Assembly: GCA_021848725.1 (NCBI GenBank)
Contig: JAJZTS010000005.1
Coordinates: 1-64,000, forward strand
DNA length: 64,000 nucleotides
Reading direction: 5' to 3'
Origin: Pseudomonadota bacterium
GTDB lineage: Bacteria; Pseudomonadota; Gammaproteobacteria; Burkholderiales; Thiobacillaceae
Part shown: piece by piece, positions 1 to 8,924 of the stretch
Layout: each line of letters opens with the position of its first letter
How positions within the stretch are numbered: position 1 is the first letter of the stretch
Program-made: the position numbers and the translations under genes
The notes under the pieces: generated by a model
Told to the model about the DNA's origin: nothing
The model's input: only the letters and a program-made list of their open reading frames with translations
Databases searched by the model: none

Positions 1-50
1 CCTCCACCAAATACGAAATGGATGCCCTAGCATCCAGACCTGTCAAACGG

Positions 51-126
51 GTCCCCATCGTCTAGAGGCCTAGGACATCGCCCTTTCACGGCGGTAACCG
101 GGGTTCGAATCCCCGTGGGGACGCCA
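51..126 (+). tRNA. tRNA-Glu (anticodon UUC)
   Basis: A complete 76-nt cloverleaf can be folded. The acceptor stem pairs GTCCCCA with TGGGGAC, the T arm contains GGTTCGAAT, and the anticodon stem TCGCC/GGCGG (78-82 and 90-94) encloses the loop CTTTCAC with anticodon TTC at 85-87. The 3' CCA is encoded at 124-126. It reads GAA/GAG codons. A hairpin terminator follows directly, so it ends its transcript here. Other tRNA genes may lie upstream outside the window. Confidence 0.96.
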
Positions 127-131
127 CAAAC

Positions 132-166
132 GAAAACGCCACCCTCGCGGTGGCGTTTTCATTTGT
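132..166 (+). terminator. Rho-independent terminator after tRNA-Glu
   Basis: A perfect 12-bp inverted repeat, GAAAACGCCACC (132-143) and GGTGGCGTTTTC (149-160), with a 5-nt loop. T-rich sequence follows (TTTTCATTTG). It lies six bases after the tRNA CCA end. Confidence 0.88.
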
Positions 167-342
167 GGGCTCAAACCCGTCGAGTTCGCCGGGCAAGCGT
201 CGCGCGCGACAGGCCCCATATTTCTTTGTCATCGGCCCCCTTCCGGCATATCGCATAGGCCAGGAACATCCTAAAATAACCACCGTGAACGCCTGGGCGT
301 GACCGTTTCGGCCTGGGCAAACCCAAGACAAGGTTTATTAGC

Positions 343-1041
343 ATGATGTCCTTCAAACAACTCGCCGCCGCTTGCGGCGTCGCCCTCTTCTTGACCGGCT
401 GTGCGAGCCAGGGCGACCCGCGCGATCCGCTGGAGCCGATGAACCGCGCGATCCACAGTTTCAACGAAACCGTGGACAAGGCGGCCATGAAACCGCTGGC
501 TCAGGGCTACCAGGCGGTCTTGCCCGGCTTTGCTCAAACCGGCGTGCGCAATTTTTTCTCCAACCTCGACGATGTCGTCGTGGTCGCCAACGATTTATTG
601 CAATTCAAGCTCGAACAAGCCACGCATGATTTCATGCGCTTGGCCATGAACTCCGGCTTTGGCCTCTGCGGCGTTCTGGATATTGGCAGCGAAGCCGGCT
701 TGAAGAAGCACAACGAAGATTTCGGCCAGACGCTGGGCCATTGGGGCATCGGTACCGGTCCCTACTTGGTATTGCCATTCTTCGGCCCCAGCAATTTCCG
801 CGATACCGCAGGCCTCCTGGTCGACAGCCATTATCTCGATGCCGTCTATAGCCTGGATGACGACGAGGCCCGCGGTGGCACCGTACTATTGCGCGCGATC
901 AACCGCCGTGCCGACCTGCTCGATGCCAAATCGGCCCTCGACACCGCCGCACTCGACGGCTATGAGTACTCGCGCGACTTTTATCTCGAGCGCCGGCGCG
1001 CCTTGGTCTACGACGGCAAGCCACCCAAAACCTTGGAATAA
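343..1041 (+). CDS. mlaA: MlaA/VacJ phospholipid-binding lipoprotein
   Basis: Outer-membrane lipoprotein of the Mla pathway, which removes mislocalised phospholipids from the outer leaflet and passes them to periplasmic MlaC. The 232-residue product starts with a lipoprotein signal peptide whose lipobox LTGC puts the acylated cysteine at residue 20. It carries the family motif DPLEPMNR (28-35) and the glycine/proline-rich central block FGQTLGHWGIGTGP...LPFFGPSN (about 127-151). Two ATGs are adjacent (343 and 346) and the true start cannot be decided. No other mla genes are nearby, so it is separated from any mlaFEDCB operon. Its stop overlaps the next start by one base, which implies cotranscription with greB. 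Confidence 0.93.
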   Translation: MMSFKQLAAACGVALFLTGCASQGDPRDPLEPMNRAIHSFNETVDKAAMKPLAQGYQAVLPGFAQTGVRNFFSNLDDVVVVANDLLQFKLEQATHDFMRLAMNSGFGLCGVLDIGSEAGLKKHNEDFGQTLGHWGIGTGPYLVLPFFGPSNFRDTAGLLVDSHYLDAVYSLDDDEARGGTVLLRAINRRADLLDAKSALDTAALDGYEYSRDFYLERRRALVYDGKPPKTLE

Positions 1042-1592
1042 TGAGCAAGGCCTTCGTCCGCGACGACGCCGACGAGCAGGAAGACGACAACCTGACGCCG
1101 GCCTTGCCGGCTGGCGGCAAGAACTACACTACGCCCGCCGGCTACGCCCGGCTGCAGGCCGAGTTCAACCATCTGGTCCGGATCGAACGGCCGCAAGTGG
1201 TCAACGTCGTGTCCTGGGCTGCCGGCAACGGCGACCGCTCGGAAAACGGCGATTACATCTATGGCAAGAAACGGCTACGCGAAATCGACCGCCGGCTACG
1301 CTTTCTGACCAAGCGGATCGAACAGGCCGTCGTGGTCGACCCCTTGCAACAGGACAACGTCGAGCAGGTCTTCTTCGGCGCCACCGTCACTGTGCTCGAC
1401 GGCGACAGCGAATTCACCTACAGCATCGTCGGCATCGACGAGGCCGAGCCGGGCCGCGGCCGCATCTCCTGGGTCTCGCCACTGGCCCGCACCCTGCTTA
1501 AGGCACGCGAGGGCGACAGCGTGCGCGTACCCACCCCGGGCGGGGTGCGCGAACTGGAGATCATCGGGGTTGAGTACGTCGCGCTCGATTGA
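1041..1592 (+). CDS. greB: Transcription elongation factor GreB
   Basis: Rescues backtracked RNA polymerase by stimulating cleavage of the transcript 3' end through the secondary channel. The 183-residue protein has a variable acidic N-terminal extension (about 1-27), an N-terminal coiled coil (about 28-100) whose tip holds the catalytic acidic pair in GDRSENGDY (D65 and E68), and a C-terminal FKBP-like domain (about 100-183). The R-x-L-x-x-I-D-R-R-L-R-F-L-x-K segment after the tip is typical of GreB rather than GreA. The start ATG shares its A with the mlaA stop codon. The stop is only 10 bases from the convergent ubiE stop, with no obvious hairpin between. Confidence 0.93.
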   Translation: MSKAFVRDDADEQEDDNLTPALPAGGKNYTTPAGYARLQAEFNHLVRIERPQVVNVVSWAAGNGDRSENGDYIYGKKRLREIDRRLRFLTKRIEQAVVVDPLQQDNVEQVFFGATVTVLDGDSEFTYSIVGIDEAEPGRGRISWVSPLARTLLKAREGDSVRVPTPGGVRELEIIGVEYVALD

Positions 1593-1602
1593 GCGCGACG
1601 CG

Positions 1603-2340
1603 TTAGAACTTCACACCGACGTGCAGGGCGACCACGCCCACGGTCAGGTTGAAATAGTCGACCTTGCCGAAACCCGCCTCGAGCATCATCTGCTTCAGGG
1701 TTTCCTGGTCGGGGTGCATGCGGATGGATTCGGCCAAGTATTTGTAGCTGGCGCTATCCTTGGCCACGAGTTGGCCGAGCTTGGGCAGCAGGCCGAAGGA
1801 ATAGGCATCATACGCCGGGGCCAGCGGCTTCCAGACCTTGGAGAATTCCAACACCAACAGTTTGCCGCCCGGCTTCAGCACCCGGCACATCTCCTTCAAC
1901 GCGGCGTCTTTGTGGGTCATGTTGCGCAGGCCGAAGGCCACGGTGACCAGATCGAAATAGCCATCGGGGAAGGGCAGGTGCTCGGCATCGCATTGGGCCA
2001 CCGGCAGCGCCAGGCCCTCGTCCAGCAGGCGGTCGCGGCCGACCCCGAGCATGGAACCGTTGATGTCGGTCAGCCAGACCTCGCCGGTCGGGCCGGCATC
2101 CTTGGCCAGCAAGCGGGCGATGTCGCCGGTGCCGCCGGCGATGTCGAGGATGCGCGCACCGGGCCTGATCGCCGCCTGCAACGCAGCAAATCGTTTCCAG
2201 ATCCGATGCAGGCCGAGCGACATCAAGTCGTTCATCACGTCGTAGCGCTGGGCCACGGAATGGAAGACCTCGGCGACCTTGCGCGCCTTGTCGCCTTCCG
2301 CAACCGTCTCGTAACCGAAGTGGGTGTGTTTATCGCTCAT
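1603..2340 (-). CDS. ubiE: Ubiquinone/menaquinone C-methyltransferase UbiE
   Basis: SAM-dependent class I methyltransferase that C-methylates 2-polyprenyl-6-methoxybenzoquinol (and demethylmenaquinol) in quinone synthesis. The product is 245 residues from the ATG at 2340 ([10 protein letters not shown]); an in-frame extension upstream looks like non-coding sequence and overlaps yggX. Family signatures are [17 protein letters not shown] (33-49), the SAM motif LDIAGGTGD (65-73), FGLRN, and LKPGG. The gene lies 7 bases after yggX on the same strand, probably as a two-gene transcript. Few other ubi genes are in view, as is common for this dispersed pathway. Confidence 0.95.
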   Translation of the reverse strand: MSDKHTHFGYETVAEGDKARKVAEVFHSVAQRYDVMNDLMSLGLHRIWKRFAALQAAIRPGARILDIAGGTGDIARLLAKDAGPTGEVWLTDINGSMLGVGRDRLLDEGLALPVAQCDAEHLPFPDGYFDLVTVAFGLRNMTHKDAALKEMCRVLKPGGKLLVLEFSKVWKPLAPAYDAYSFGLLPKLGQLVAKDSASYKYLAESIRMHPDQETLKQMMLEAGFGKVDYFNLTVGVVALHVGVKF

Positions 2341-2347
2341 CGCAATA

Positions 2348-2614
2348 TCAATGCGCGACGAAGCCCTCGGGCGCGCCGACGCCCTCGCCGAAGAAGTACT
2401 TCTCGGCCTGCTCGGCCAAGTATTTGCGATGCTGGGCATCGGCCAGATTGAGCCGGTTCTCGTTGATGATCATGGTTTGCAGGCGGATCCAGCCTTGCCA
2501 GGCCTCTTTCGACACATTCTCGAATATGCGCTTGCCCAAATCGCCGGGGTAGGGCGGGAAATCCAGGCCTTCGGCCTCGCGGCCCAGTTTGACGCAATTG
2601 ACCATGCGTGCCAT
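2348..2614 (-). CDS. yggX: YggX-type Fe(2+)-trafficking / oxidative damage protection protein
   Basis: Small cytosolic protein of 88 residues linked to protecting Fe-S clusters and to labile iron handling. It matches the family in length and sequence: [11 protein letters not shown] at the N-terminus with the conserved cysteine at residue 7, then [33 protein letters not shown] and [14 protein letters not shown]. The probable ribosome-binding site is AAGGAG, just 5' of the ATG at 2614. It is immediately upstream of ubiE. In other bacteria the gene often sits beside mutY, which is not here. Confidence 0.93.
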   Translation of the reverse strand: MARMVNCVKLGREAEGLDFPPYPGDLGKRIFENVSKEAWQGWIRLQTMIINENRLNLADAQHRKYLAEQAEKYFFGEGVGAPEGFVAH

Positions 2615-2673
2615 GGGGAAACTCCTTGAAATTCAATACCGAGTGCGGATGGTAGCGGATGAGGCGGGGCGCG

Positions 2674-4119
2674 TCACCTACGCCAGAAGGCCGGCGTCAG
2701 CACCACGAACAGGGTGAACAGTTCCAGCCGGCCGGCCAGCATGGCGATGGTGCAGACCCAGGTCTGAAAATCGGTCAGCACGCTGTAATTCGAGGCCGGA
2801 CCGACCAGGCCCAAACCGGGCCCGGCATTGTTGATACAGGCGATAACGGCGGTAAACGCGGAAATAAAATCGAGGCCACTCGCCAGCAACATGAAAGTCA
2901 GCGTCACCACGGTCATGAAATACAGGAACACGAACGCCAAGACCGCGAACACGACATTGCCGCCGACAACCATGCCGCCAAGGCGCACCGGCACGATCGC
3001 CGACGGATGCAGCAGCCGCGCCAACTCGCGCACCGCCTGCTTGGCGAGGATGAGCGTGCGTACCATCTTGATGCCGCCGCCGGTGGAACCCGAGCAGGCC
3101 AAGATGCTGCTGAGAAACAGCATCCACATCGGCGCAAAGACCGGCCACTGACCAAAGTCGGTACTGGCGAAGCCACAATCGGTCGCGATCGTGATCAGAT
3201 TGAAACTGACATGGCGCAACGCTGTAGAAAACGCCGCATAGCTGCCGACATGCCAGAGATAATAGGCAACGCCCAAGACGCTGGCCACCAACAAGCCCAG
3301 CATCGCGTGCATCTCCGTATCCGCCAGATAAGGCCGCAGGCTGCGCCCACGCAGCATGATGAAATAGGTCGCGAAGTTGCCGGCGGCAATGATTTGGAAG
3401 AGGGACAGCACCACCTCGATCGGCACCGAGTCGAAGAAGCCTACGCTGGCGTCGTGCGTCGAGAAGCCACCCAGCGACATCGCCGAGAACGCGTGGCATA
3501 CCGCATCCAACCAACTCATGCCCGCCAGTTTCAGGGAAACGACGCAGAGCAAGGTGATGCCCGCATACACCAGCCAGAGCGCCTTGGCCGTTTGCGCGAT
3601 GCGCGGCGTCAGTTTGCTGTCCTTCATCGGCCCAGGTGTCTCGGCCTTGTACATGGAGCGTCCGCCCACGCCCAGCAACGGCAAGATGGCGACGGCCAGC
3701 ACGATGATGCCCATGCCACCCAACCAATTCAGCAAATGCCGCCACAGGTTGATGGAGGCGGGCAATGCGTCCAGACCGCTCAAGACCGTCGCTCCGGTCG
3801 TGGTCATGCCGGACATGGTTTCGAAATAGGCGTCGGTAAAGGAGACGTCCAGATAAAGCAGCAGGGGCAGGGTGGCGAACATCGGCAACAGCGTCCAGAC
3901 CAGCACCACGAGCAGGAAGCCGTCACGAATCTTGAGGTCGCGCTTGAATGGCCGCGCGAGCAGCCAGAGCGCACTGCCCGCCGCAAAGGTCAGCGCGACG
4001 CTGTCGTCGTAGGCCGGCAGGGCCGCATCCTGGGCGACAAAGGCCACGCCCAGCGGGATCAGCATAGTCAGACCGAAAATCATGACGATCGGTCCCAGAG
4101 CGAAAAGCACGCCTCCCAT
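2674..4119 (-). CDS. trkH: Trk potassium uptake channel subunit TrkH
   Basis: Membrane K+ translocating subunit of the Trk system, working with the cytoplasmic TrkA ring. The 481-residue protein is hydrophobic throughout and shows the four pore-loop repeats of the SKT family: TTTGATVLSGLD, SLGGFSTHD, TDCGFASTD and NNAGPGLG. These glycines form the selectivity filter. The C-terminal helix ends LELFTLFVVLTPAFWRR. It follows trkA with an 11-base gap on the same strand, so the two are cotranscribed. Upstream of trkA lie the NtrX- and NtrY-like genes, an arrangement I associate with betaproteobacteria. Confidence 0.95.
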   Translation of the reverse strand: MGGVLFALGPIVMIFGLTMLIPLGVAFVAQDAALPAYDDSVALTFAAGSALWLLARPFKRDLKIRDGFLLVVLVWTLLPMFATLPLLLYLDVSFTDAYFETMSGMTTTGATVLSGLDALPASINLWRHLLNWLGGMGIIVLAVAILPLLGVGGRSMYKAETPGPMKDSKLTPRIAQTAKALWLVYAGITLLCVVSLKLAGMSWLDAVCHAFSAMSLGGFSTHDASVGFFDSVPIEVVLSLFQIIAAGNFATYFIMLRGRSLRPYLADTEMHAMLGLLVASVLGVAYYLWHVGSYAAFSTALRHVSFNLITIATDCGFASTDFGQWPVFAPMWMLFLSSILACSGSTGGGIKMVRTLILAKQAVRELARLLHPSAIVPVRLGGMVVGGNVVFAVLAFVFLYFMTVVTLTFMLLASGLDFISAFTAVIACINNAGPGLGLVGPASNYSVLTDFQTWVCTIAMLAGRLELFTLFVVLTPAFWRR

Positions 4120-4130
4120 GCCGCCCCCGA

Positions 4131-5504
4131 TCAGAAGAAACCCAGGCCGACCTGGAACAGTTTTTCCACCTTGGGGATCAGGCGTTTGTTCGGCACGAAC
4201 AGGATGATGTGGTCCCCGGCCTCGATCGAGGTGTCATGGTGGGCGATCATGACCTCGTCACCGCGCAGAATCGCGCCGATGCTGACCCCTTCCGGCAACT
4301 CAACCTCCTCGATCCGGCGACCGACCAGCCTGGAGGCGTTGCGGTCGCCATGCACCACCGCCTCCATCGCCTCGACCGCGCCGCGGCGCAGACTATGCAC
4401 CGCCGCCAAATCGCCGCGGCGGATATGGGTGAGCAACGGGCCGATGGTGGCCTGCGCCGGCGACAGCGCGATGTCGATGTCGCCGCCCTGCAAGAGATCG
4501 ACATAAGTCGAACGGTTGATCAAGGCGACGACCTTGCGCGCGCCCATGCGCTTGGCCAGCAGGGCGGCCATGATGTTGTCCTCGTCGTCGTTGGTCAGGG
4601 CGCAGAACACGTCCATGTCCTCGATGCCTTCTTGCAGCAGCAATTCCTCATCGGTGGCGTCGCCGACCAGCACCAGGCACTGCTTAAGCCGCGCGGCCAA
4701 GTTCTCGGCATTCTTCTTGTTACGGTCGATCAGCTTGACCTCGTAGTCCTGCTCCAGATTGGCCGCCAGGCGGCTGCCGATATTGCCGCCGCCGGCGATC
4801 ATCACCCGGCGCACGCTCTTGTCGGCGCGACGCATCTCCTTCATCACCGCCCGGATGTTCTCGGTCGCGGCGAGGAAGAAGACCTCGTCACCATCCTCGA
4901 TCACGGTGCGGCCTTCGGGTACGAACATGCGGTCGCGTCGGAACACCGCCGCGACGCGGGCGTCGAGCTTGGGCAGGTGCTTGCGGATATCGCGCAATTC
5001 ATGGCCGACCAACGGGCCGCCGAAGTGGGCACGCATCGCCACTAAACGGATGCGACCCTCGGCGAAATCAACCACCTGCAAGGCCTCGGGGTAATCGATC
5101 AGGCGGCGGAGATAATCGGTGACCTCTTGCTCGGGACTGATGACGTAATCGACCGCCATGTTCTCCGGCGCGAACAGGGCGGCGTGTTGCATGTAATCGA
5201 CCGAACGGATGCGCGCAATCTTGGTCGGGATATTGAACAGGGTGGCGGCCAACTTGCAGGCCAGCATGTTGATCTCGTCGTTCTGGGTCACCGCGACCAG
5301 CATGTCGGCATCCTCGGCGCCGGCTTGACGCAATATCGAGGGGTGCGAGGCCTGACCACAGACCGTGCGTAGATCGTAACGGTCTTGCAGCCAGGCCAGC
5401 TTGGCCTCGTCGATATCGACCACGGTGATGTCGTTGGCCTCGGAGACCAAACTAGAGGCCAGGTTGGATCCGACTTGGCCGGCCCCGAGGATGATGATTT
5501 TCAT
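4131..5504 (-). CDS. trkA: Trk system NAD-binding regulatory subunit TrkA
   Basis: Peripheral cytoplasmic protein that gates TrkH by nucleotide binding. The 457-residue chain is a tandem duplication of RCK units. Rossmann repeat 1 begins MKIIILGAGQVGSNLAS, and repeat 2 at about residue 234 has MIAGGGNIGSRLA. Each is followed by a TrkA-C lobe (around 140-220 and 370-457). The acidic residue at the end of the second strand (VVDID near 29-33; LIDRNKK in the second half) fits NAD(H) binding. The length is standard for the family. It is followed closely by trkH, and the NtrX-like regulator gene lies 34 bases upstream. Confidence 0.95.
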   Translation of the reverse strand: MKIIILGAGQVGSNLASSLVSEANDITVVDIDEAKLAWLQDRYDLRTVCGQASHPSILRQAGAEDADMLVAVTQNDEINMLACKLAATLFNIPTKIARIRSVDYMQHAALFAPENMAVDYVISPEQEVTDYLRRLIDYPEALQVVDFAEGRIRLVAMRAHFGGPLVGHELRDIRKHLPKLDARVAAVFRRDRMFVPEGRTVIEDGDEVFFLAATENIRAVMKEMRRADKSVRRVMIAGGGNIGSRLAANLEQDYEVKLIDRNKKNAENLAARLKQCLVLVGDATDEELLLQEGIEDMDVFCALTNDDEDNIMAALLAKRMGARKVVALINRSTYVDLLQGGDIDIALSPAQATIGPLLTHIRRGDLAAVHSLRRGAVEAMEAVVHGDRNASRLVGRRIEEVELPEGVSIGAILRGDEVMIAHHDTSIEAGDHIILFVPNKRLIPKVEKLFQVGLGFF

Positions 5505-5538
5505 GGTTATCCCGTCCCGAGAGGCCTAACGAGTCGAA

Positions 5539-6795
5539 CTAGGATTCTTTCTTGGTTGGCAACTGAATGCCTAGCTGCTTGAGTTTGCGGTAGAGGTGGG
5601 TACGCTCCAGGCCGGAGCGCTCGGCCACCCGGGTCATGTTGCCGCCGCAAGCGGCGAGCAAGGCCTCCAGATAGCCACGCTCGAAAATCTCCCGGGCATC
5701 CTTCAGCGGCATCTCCAGGTTCAGGTCGGCCACGGCCTTTTCTTCCGCCTGATCGTTGCCCATCTGCGCGCCGACTTCGGCCAGATCGATTTCTTCGCTC
5801 AACGCCGTAATCGCCAAGCTGCGCACGCGCGCGCGCAACTCGTCGATATTGCCGGGCCAGTTGAATTGGCTCAGTGCCGCCAGCGCGGTCTCGCTGAATC
5901 GCCGCGGTGGCAGGCCTTGTTCTTCGACCACCCGCTTGAGTTCGGCCTGGGCCAAAGCCGCGATGTCTTCCTTGTGCTCGCGCAGGGGCGGCACCCGAAC
6001 GGCGGCCTGGGTCAAGGCATTGTAGAGGTCCTTCGAATAGGCGCCGTCCAAGGCCTTTTGCGCAAGGTTCTGCGCGGTCGCGCAGACAATACGGACTTGG
6101 AACTCGCCGCGCCGCGACAGCAGCAGCAGCAAACCTTTTTGCTGCAGGGGCGTGAGGTCGGCGACCTCGCGCAAGAACAACAACCCACCCTTGGTTCGGT
6201 TCAGCCACTCGATCGGCCGCTCGGCCAGATCGACCATGCTGTCCGGCGCGAACCAAGGCGAATCGGGCACATGCAAATAGCGCGCGCAGGCCTCGGCACC
6301 GGCGCCGGACTCGGCCGTGACCAACAAGGGCGCGGAGACGCCAGCCACTTGCTTGAGCCGCTGGGCCAAGCCCTGAATCGCCGGACTACTGCCCAGGCCA
6401 TCGAGATTGCAGGCCGGGGCCCGCACCGTCGCACGCGATTTGAGCGCACGCGTAACGGTATCCAAGAGGTGATCGTAGGGAACCGGTTTTTCCAGATAAT
6501 CGAAGGCGCCCATACGGGTGGCTTCAACCGCGGTGTGAATCGTGCCATGGCCGGACATCATCACCACCGGCATCGTGAGCAGGCCCTCGGTGGACCATTC
6601 ACGCAACAAGGTGATGCCGTCCACGTCCGGCATCCAGATGTCGAGCAACACGAGGGCGGGCTCCTTGGCCAAGCGCTCGCTGCGCGCCGCCACACCGTTT
6701 TCCGCCAGACGCACTTCGTAGCCCTCGTCCTCGAGGATTTCGCGCATCAACTCGCGGATACCCGCCTCGTCGTCAACGACCAGAATTTCACTCAT
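5539..6795 (-). CDS. NtrX-like response regulator with degenerate sigma-54 AAA+ domain
   Basis: Response regulator of 418 residues. The receiver (1-120) is intact, with D8, D9, phospho-acceptor D52 (LLDIWMPDVDG), S81 and K103. The central region (about 132-345) is clearly derived from the sigma-54 activator AAA+ fold but has lost its key residues. Walker A is AESGAGAE (161-168), lacking the lysine of GESGTGKE. Walker B is GGLLFLREV (203-211), lacking the DE pair. No GAFTGA loop is present. The sensor II stretch is WPGNIDEL instead of WPGNVREL. The Fis-type C-terminal helix-turn-helix is well kept (GGNMTRVAERSGLERTHLYR). It therefore probably binds DNA under phosphorylation control without ATP-driven open-complex formation. 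It overlaps the upstream kinase gene by 8 bases. Confidence 0.88.
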   Translation of the reverse strand: MSEILVVDDEAGIRELMREILEDEGYEVRLAENGVAARSERLAKEPALVLLDIWMPDVDGITLLREWSTEGLLTMPVVMMSGHGTIHTAVEATRMGAFDYLEKPVPYDHLLDTVTRALKSRATVRAPACNLDGLGSSPAIQGLAQRLKQVAGVSAPLLVTAESGAGAEACARYLHVPDSPWFAPDSMVDLAERPIEWLNRTKGGLLFLREVADLTPLQQKGLLLLLSRRGEFQVRIVCATAQNLAQKALDGAYSKDLYNALTQAAVRVPPLREHKEDIAALAQAELKRVVEEQGLPPRRFSETALAALSQFNWPGNIDELRARVRSLAITALSEEIDLAEVGAQMGNDQAEEKAVADLNLEMPLKDAREIFERGYLEALLAACGGNMTRVAERSGLERTHLYRKLKQLGIQLPTKKES

Positions 6796-8923
6796 CGGCA
6801 GCCTCGCCCTCCATAGGCGGTAGTGTAATCGTTATGCACGCGCCGTGGGGTTGCGCGTTATGCACCTCGATCGCGCCACCATGCTCGTCCACGATCTTCT
6901 TCACGATGGTCAGGCCCAAGCCGGTGCCCTTAGGCTTGGTCGTGGCATAAGGCTCGAACAGGCGGCGCAGCAAGTGCTCTGGAAAACCCGGGCCGTTGTC
7001 GCCGATGCGCAATTCGACGCCGTGCAGGCCGCGCCCAGTGGCAATCCGCAATTGCGGTTCCGCCGTTTCAGCCAAGGCCTCTTTCGCATTCTTCACCAAA
7101 TTGTGCAGCACCTGACGCAGCAAGGTCGGGTCGCCGGCCACCTTGGGCAAACCGTCTTCCAGCGCGATCTGCATCGGCACTTGACCCTCATACAGCACCA
7201 AGACCTCCTGGACCAAGGCATTGAGATCGATCCCCTCGATGCGCGCAGCGGGCAGTTTGGCATACTCGGCGAAGGCGTCGACCAGGCCCTTCATCGCGCC
7301 GACCTGGCCGACGATGGTCTCGGTCGCCCGGGTCAGCATCTGGCGCGATGGCTCATCCAACTTGTCGGCGAGTTTGCGCTGCATCCGCTCGGCCGACAAG
7401 CGAATCGGCGTCAATGGGTTCTTGATCTCGTGCGCCATGCGCCGCGCCACCTCGCCCCAGGCGGCGTCGCGTTGCGCGCGGATCAGCTCGGTGATGTCGT
7501 CGAAGGCCAGCACCCGGTCGCTATCGACCTCGCCGGTCAGCGGTGCGCCGCGCGCGAGCAGCACGCGCATGCCGTTACCGCTGTCATATTCCATCTCGCC
7601 CTGCCAAAGGCCGCCCTCGGCCTCGGTGAAACTGTGCTCCATCTCACCGGCAATGCCGGCCAGGCCGCTGCCAGGTTCGCCCAACTCGGCCAGGCGGTGC
7701 CCGACCAAATCAGCGGCGGCGACACCGAGCGCTTGGGCCGCGGCGGCGTTCACGGTGCGCACGACATAATCGGGACTCAAGGTGATCACCCCGGTGCTCA
7801 CGCTGCCGAGAATGCTTTCCAGATAGGCCTTGGCCTCTTGCAGCATATCCTGGTTCTGTTGCGCCTCGGCACGGGCCTCGGCCAACTGCCGGGTCATGCG
7901 GTTGAACGACTGGGTCAGCATGCCCAACTCGTCTTGGCTGGCCGAGGCCTGCACTTGGCTGAAGTCGCCGCGCGCCACCGCACGGGTACCGCGCGCCAGG
8001 GCGCGCAGCGGTGCCGCCATGCGCTCGGACAGGATGAAGGCCAGCGAGATCGCCGAGAACAAGGCCAGCGCCAAGGCCAAGGTCAGCGAGAAGCCATATA
8101 GGCGTTTGAGCCCGATGCGCGACAATGCCAGTTCCTGATAGCTGCTGTGTGCCGCCTCGACCTCGCGCGCATCGCGCACGAGTTGCGTGGGAATCGGCTG
8201 CGCCAAATACAGCACCCGTATGCTCTCGTCCAAGCTCAGCAAATTGACCGGCACCGCCGCGCGCACGACTAAACCTTGGCCATCGGCGGTCGGCTCGACG
8301 CGCGACCAGGGCTGTTGCAGACGCACTTGCCAGATGGCCGTGCTGCTTGGCGGCATGGGTGCCAACCCGCCTTTATCGGCCGAGGCAAAGCCGAGTAGAT
8401 GGCCCTCCAGGTCGTATAGCCCTGCCTCCTGCACTACCATCGTTTCGCGTAGATCATTCAGGCGCAAGGTCTGTAGTGTCGGCGGCATCTCGGCCAGCTG
8501 GTTGGCCATGCCCTCGGCCTTTTTCACCAGATCGCGGCGCACGTGCTCCAAGGCCGATTGGCCCAGGCTCAGGCCGCCTTGCAAAGCGCGCTCCATGCGC
8601 ACGTCGAACCACGATTCGATCGAGCGGGTGAGGAATTGCACCGACACCGCGTAGACGATGGCGCCCGGCAGCAGCGCCATCAACACGAAGACCAGCAATA
8701 GGCGCGCGGTGAGGCGGGCGCCAAACACCCCGGCCCGAATGCGGCGCAGCAGGACATAGGCTTGATAGCCGATCAGACCGACCAGGGATAGCGCGACGAC
8801 GCCGGTCAGGCCCAGCAACAGGGTGAAGTACTCGGCGAGAAAGGCGGTGTTGTCGGCTGCCATGGACAGCAGCGCAATCAGCACCGCGCCGGCCACCAAG
8901 CTCAGGGTGACGAGCGCGATCAT
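6788..8923 (-). CDS. NtrY-like membrane sensor histidine kinase
   Basis: Hybrid-free sensor kinase of 711 residues and the probable partner of the NtrX-like regulator, whose start it overlaps. In order: three N-terminal membrane spans (about 2-22, 32-55 and 72-95), an extracytoplasmic region to about 275, a further span (about 278-302), HAMP (about 303-357), PAS (about 370-470), HisKA with the H-box MAHEIKNPLTPIRLSAERM, and HATPase_c with N-box NLVKNAKEAL, G1 DNGPGF and G2 GTGLGL. The three leading spans and the H-box are typical of the NtrY family. The signal sensed is unknown. Linkage to trkAH and to the DUF4390 gene suggests an envelope or ion-related role, but this is inference. Confidence 0.92.
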   Translation of the reverse strand: MIALVTLSLVAGAVLIALLSMAADNTAFLAEYFTLLLGLTGVVALSLVGLIGYQAYVLLRRIRAGVFGARLTARLLLVFVLMALLPGAIVYAVSVQFLTRSIESWFDVRMERALQGGLSLGQSALEHVRRDLVKKAEGMANQLAEMPPTLQTLRLNDLRETMVVQEAGLYDLEGHLLGFASADKGGLAPMPPSSTAIWQVRLQQPWSRVEPTADGQGLVVRAAVPVNLLSLDESIRVLYLAQPIPTQLVRDAREVEAAHSSYQELALSRIGLKRLYGFSLTLALALALFSAISLAFILSERMAAPLRALARGTRAVARGDFSQVQASASQDELGMLTQSFNRMTRQLAEARAEAQQNQDMLQEAKAYLESILGSVSTGVITLSPDYVVRTVNAAAAQALGVAAADLVGHRLAELGEPGSGLAGIAGEMEHSFTEAEGGLWQGEMEYDSGNGMRVLLARGAPLTGEVDSDRVLAFDDITELIRAQRDAAWGEVARRMAHEIKNPLTPIRLSAERMQRKLADKLDEPSRQMLTRATETIVGQVGAMKGLVDAFAEYAKLPAARIEGIDLNALVQEVLVLYEGQVPMQIALEDGLPKVAGDPTLLRQVLHNLVKNAKEALAETAEPQLRIATGRGLHGVELRIGDNGPGFPEHLLRRLFEPYATTKPKGTGLGLTIVKKIVDEHGGAIEVHNAQPHGACITITLPPMEGEAADE

Positions 8924-8924
8924 G

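Noticed and set aside
1-50. Possible end of another RNA gene before tRNA-Glu
   Set aside because: The first 50 bases show no cloverleaf part or CCA end that I can support.
2659-4506. Long rightward open frame opposite trkH and trkA
   Set aside because: It runs antisense to two clearly conserved genes and its product is Arg/His/Gln-rich low-complexity, typical of shadow frames in GC-rich DNA.
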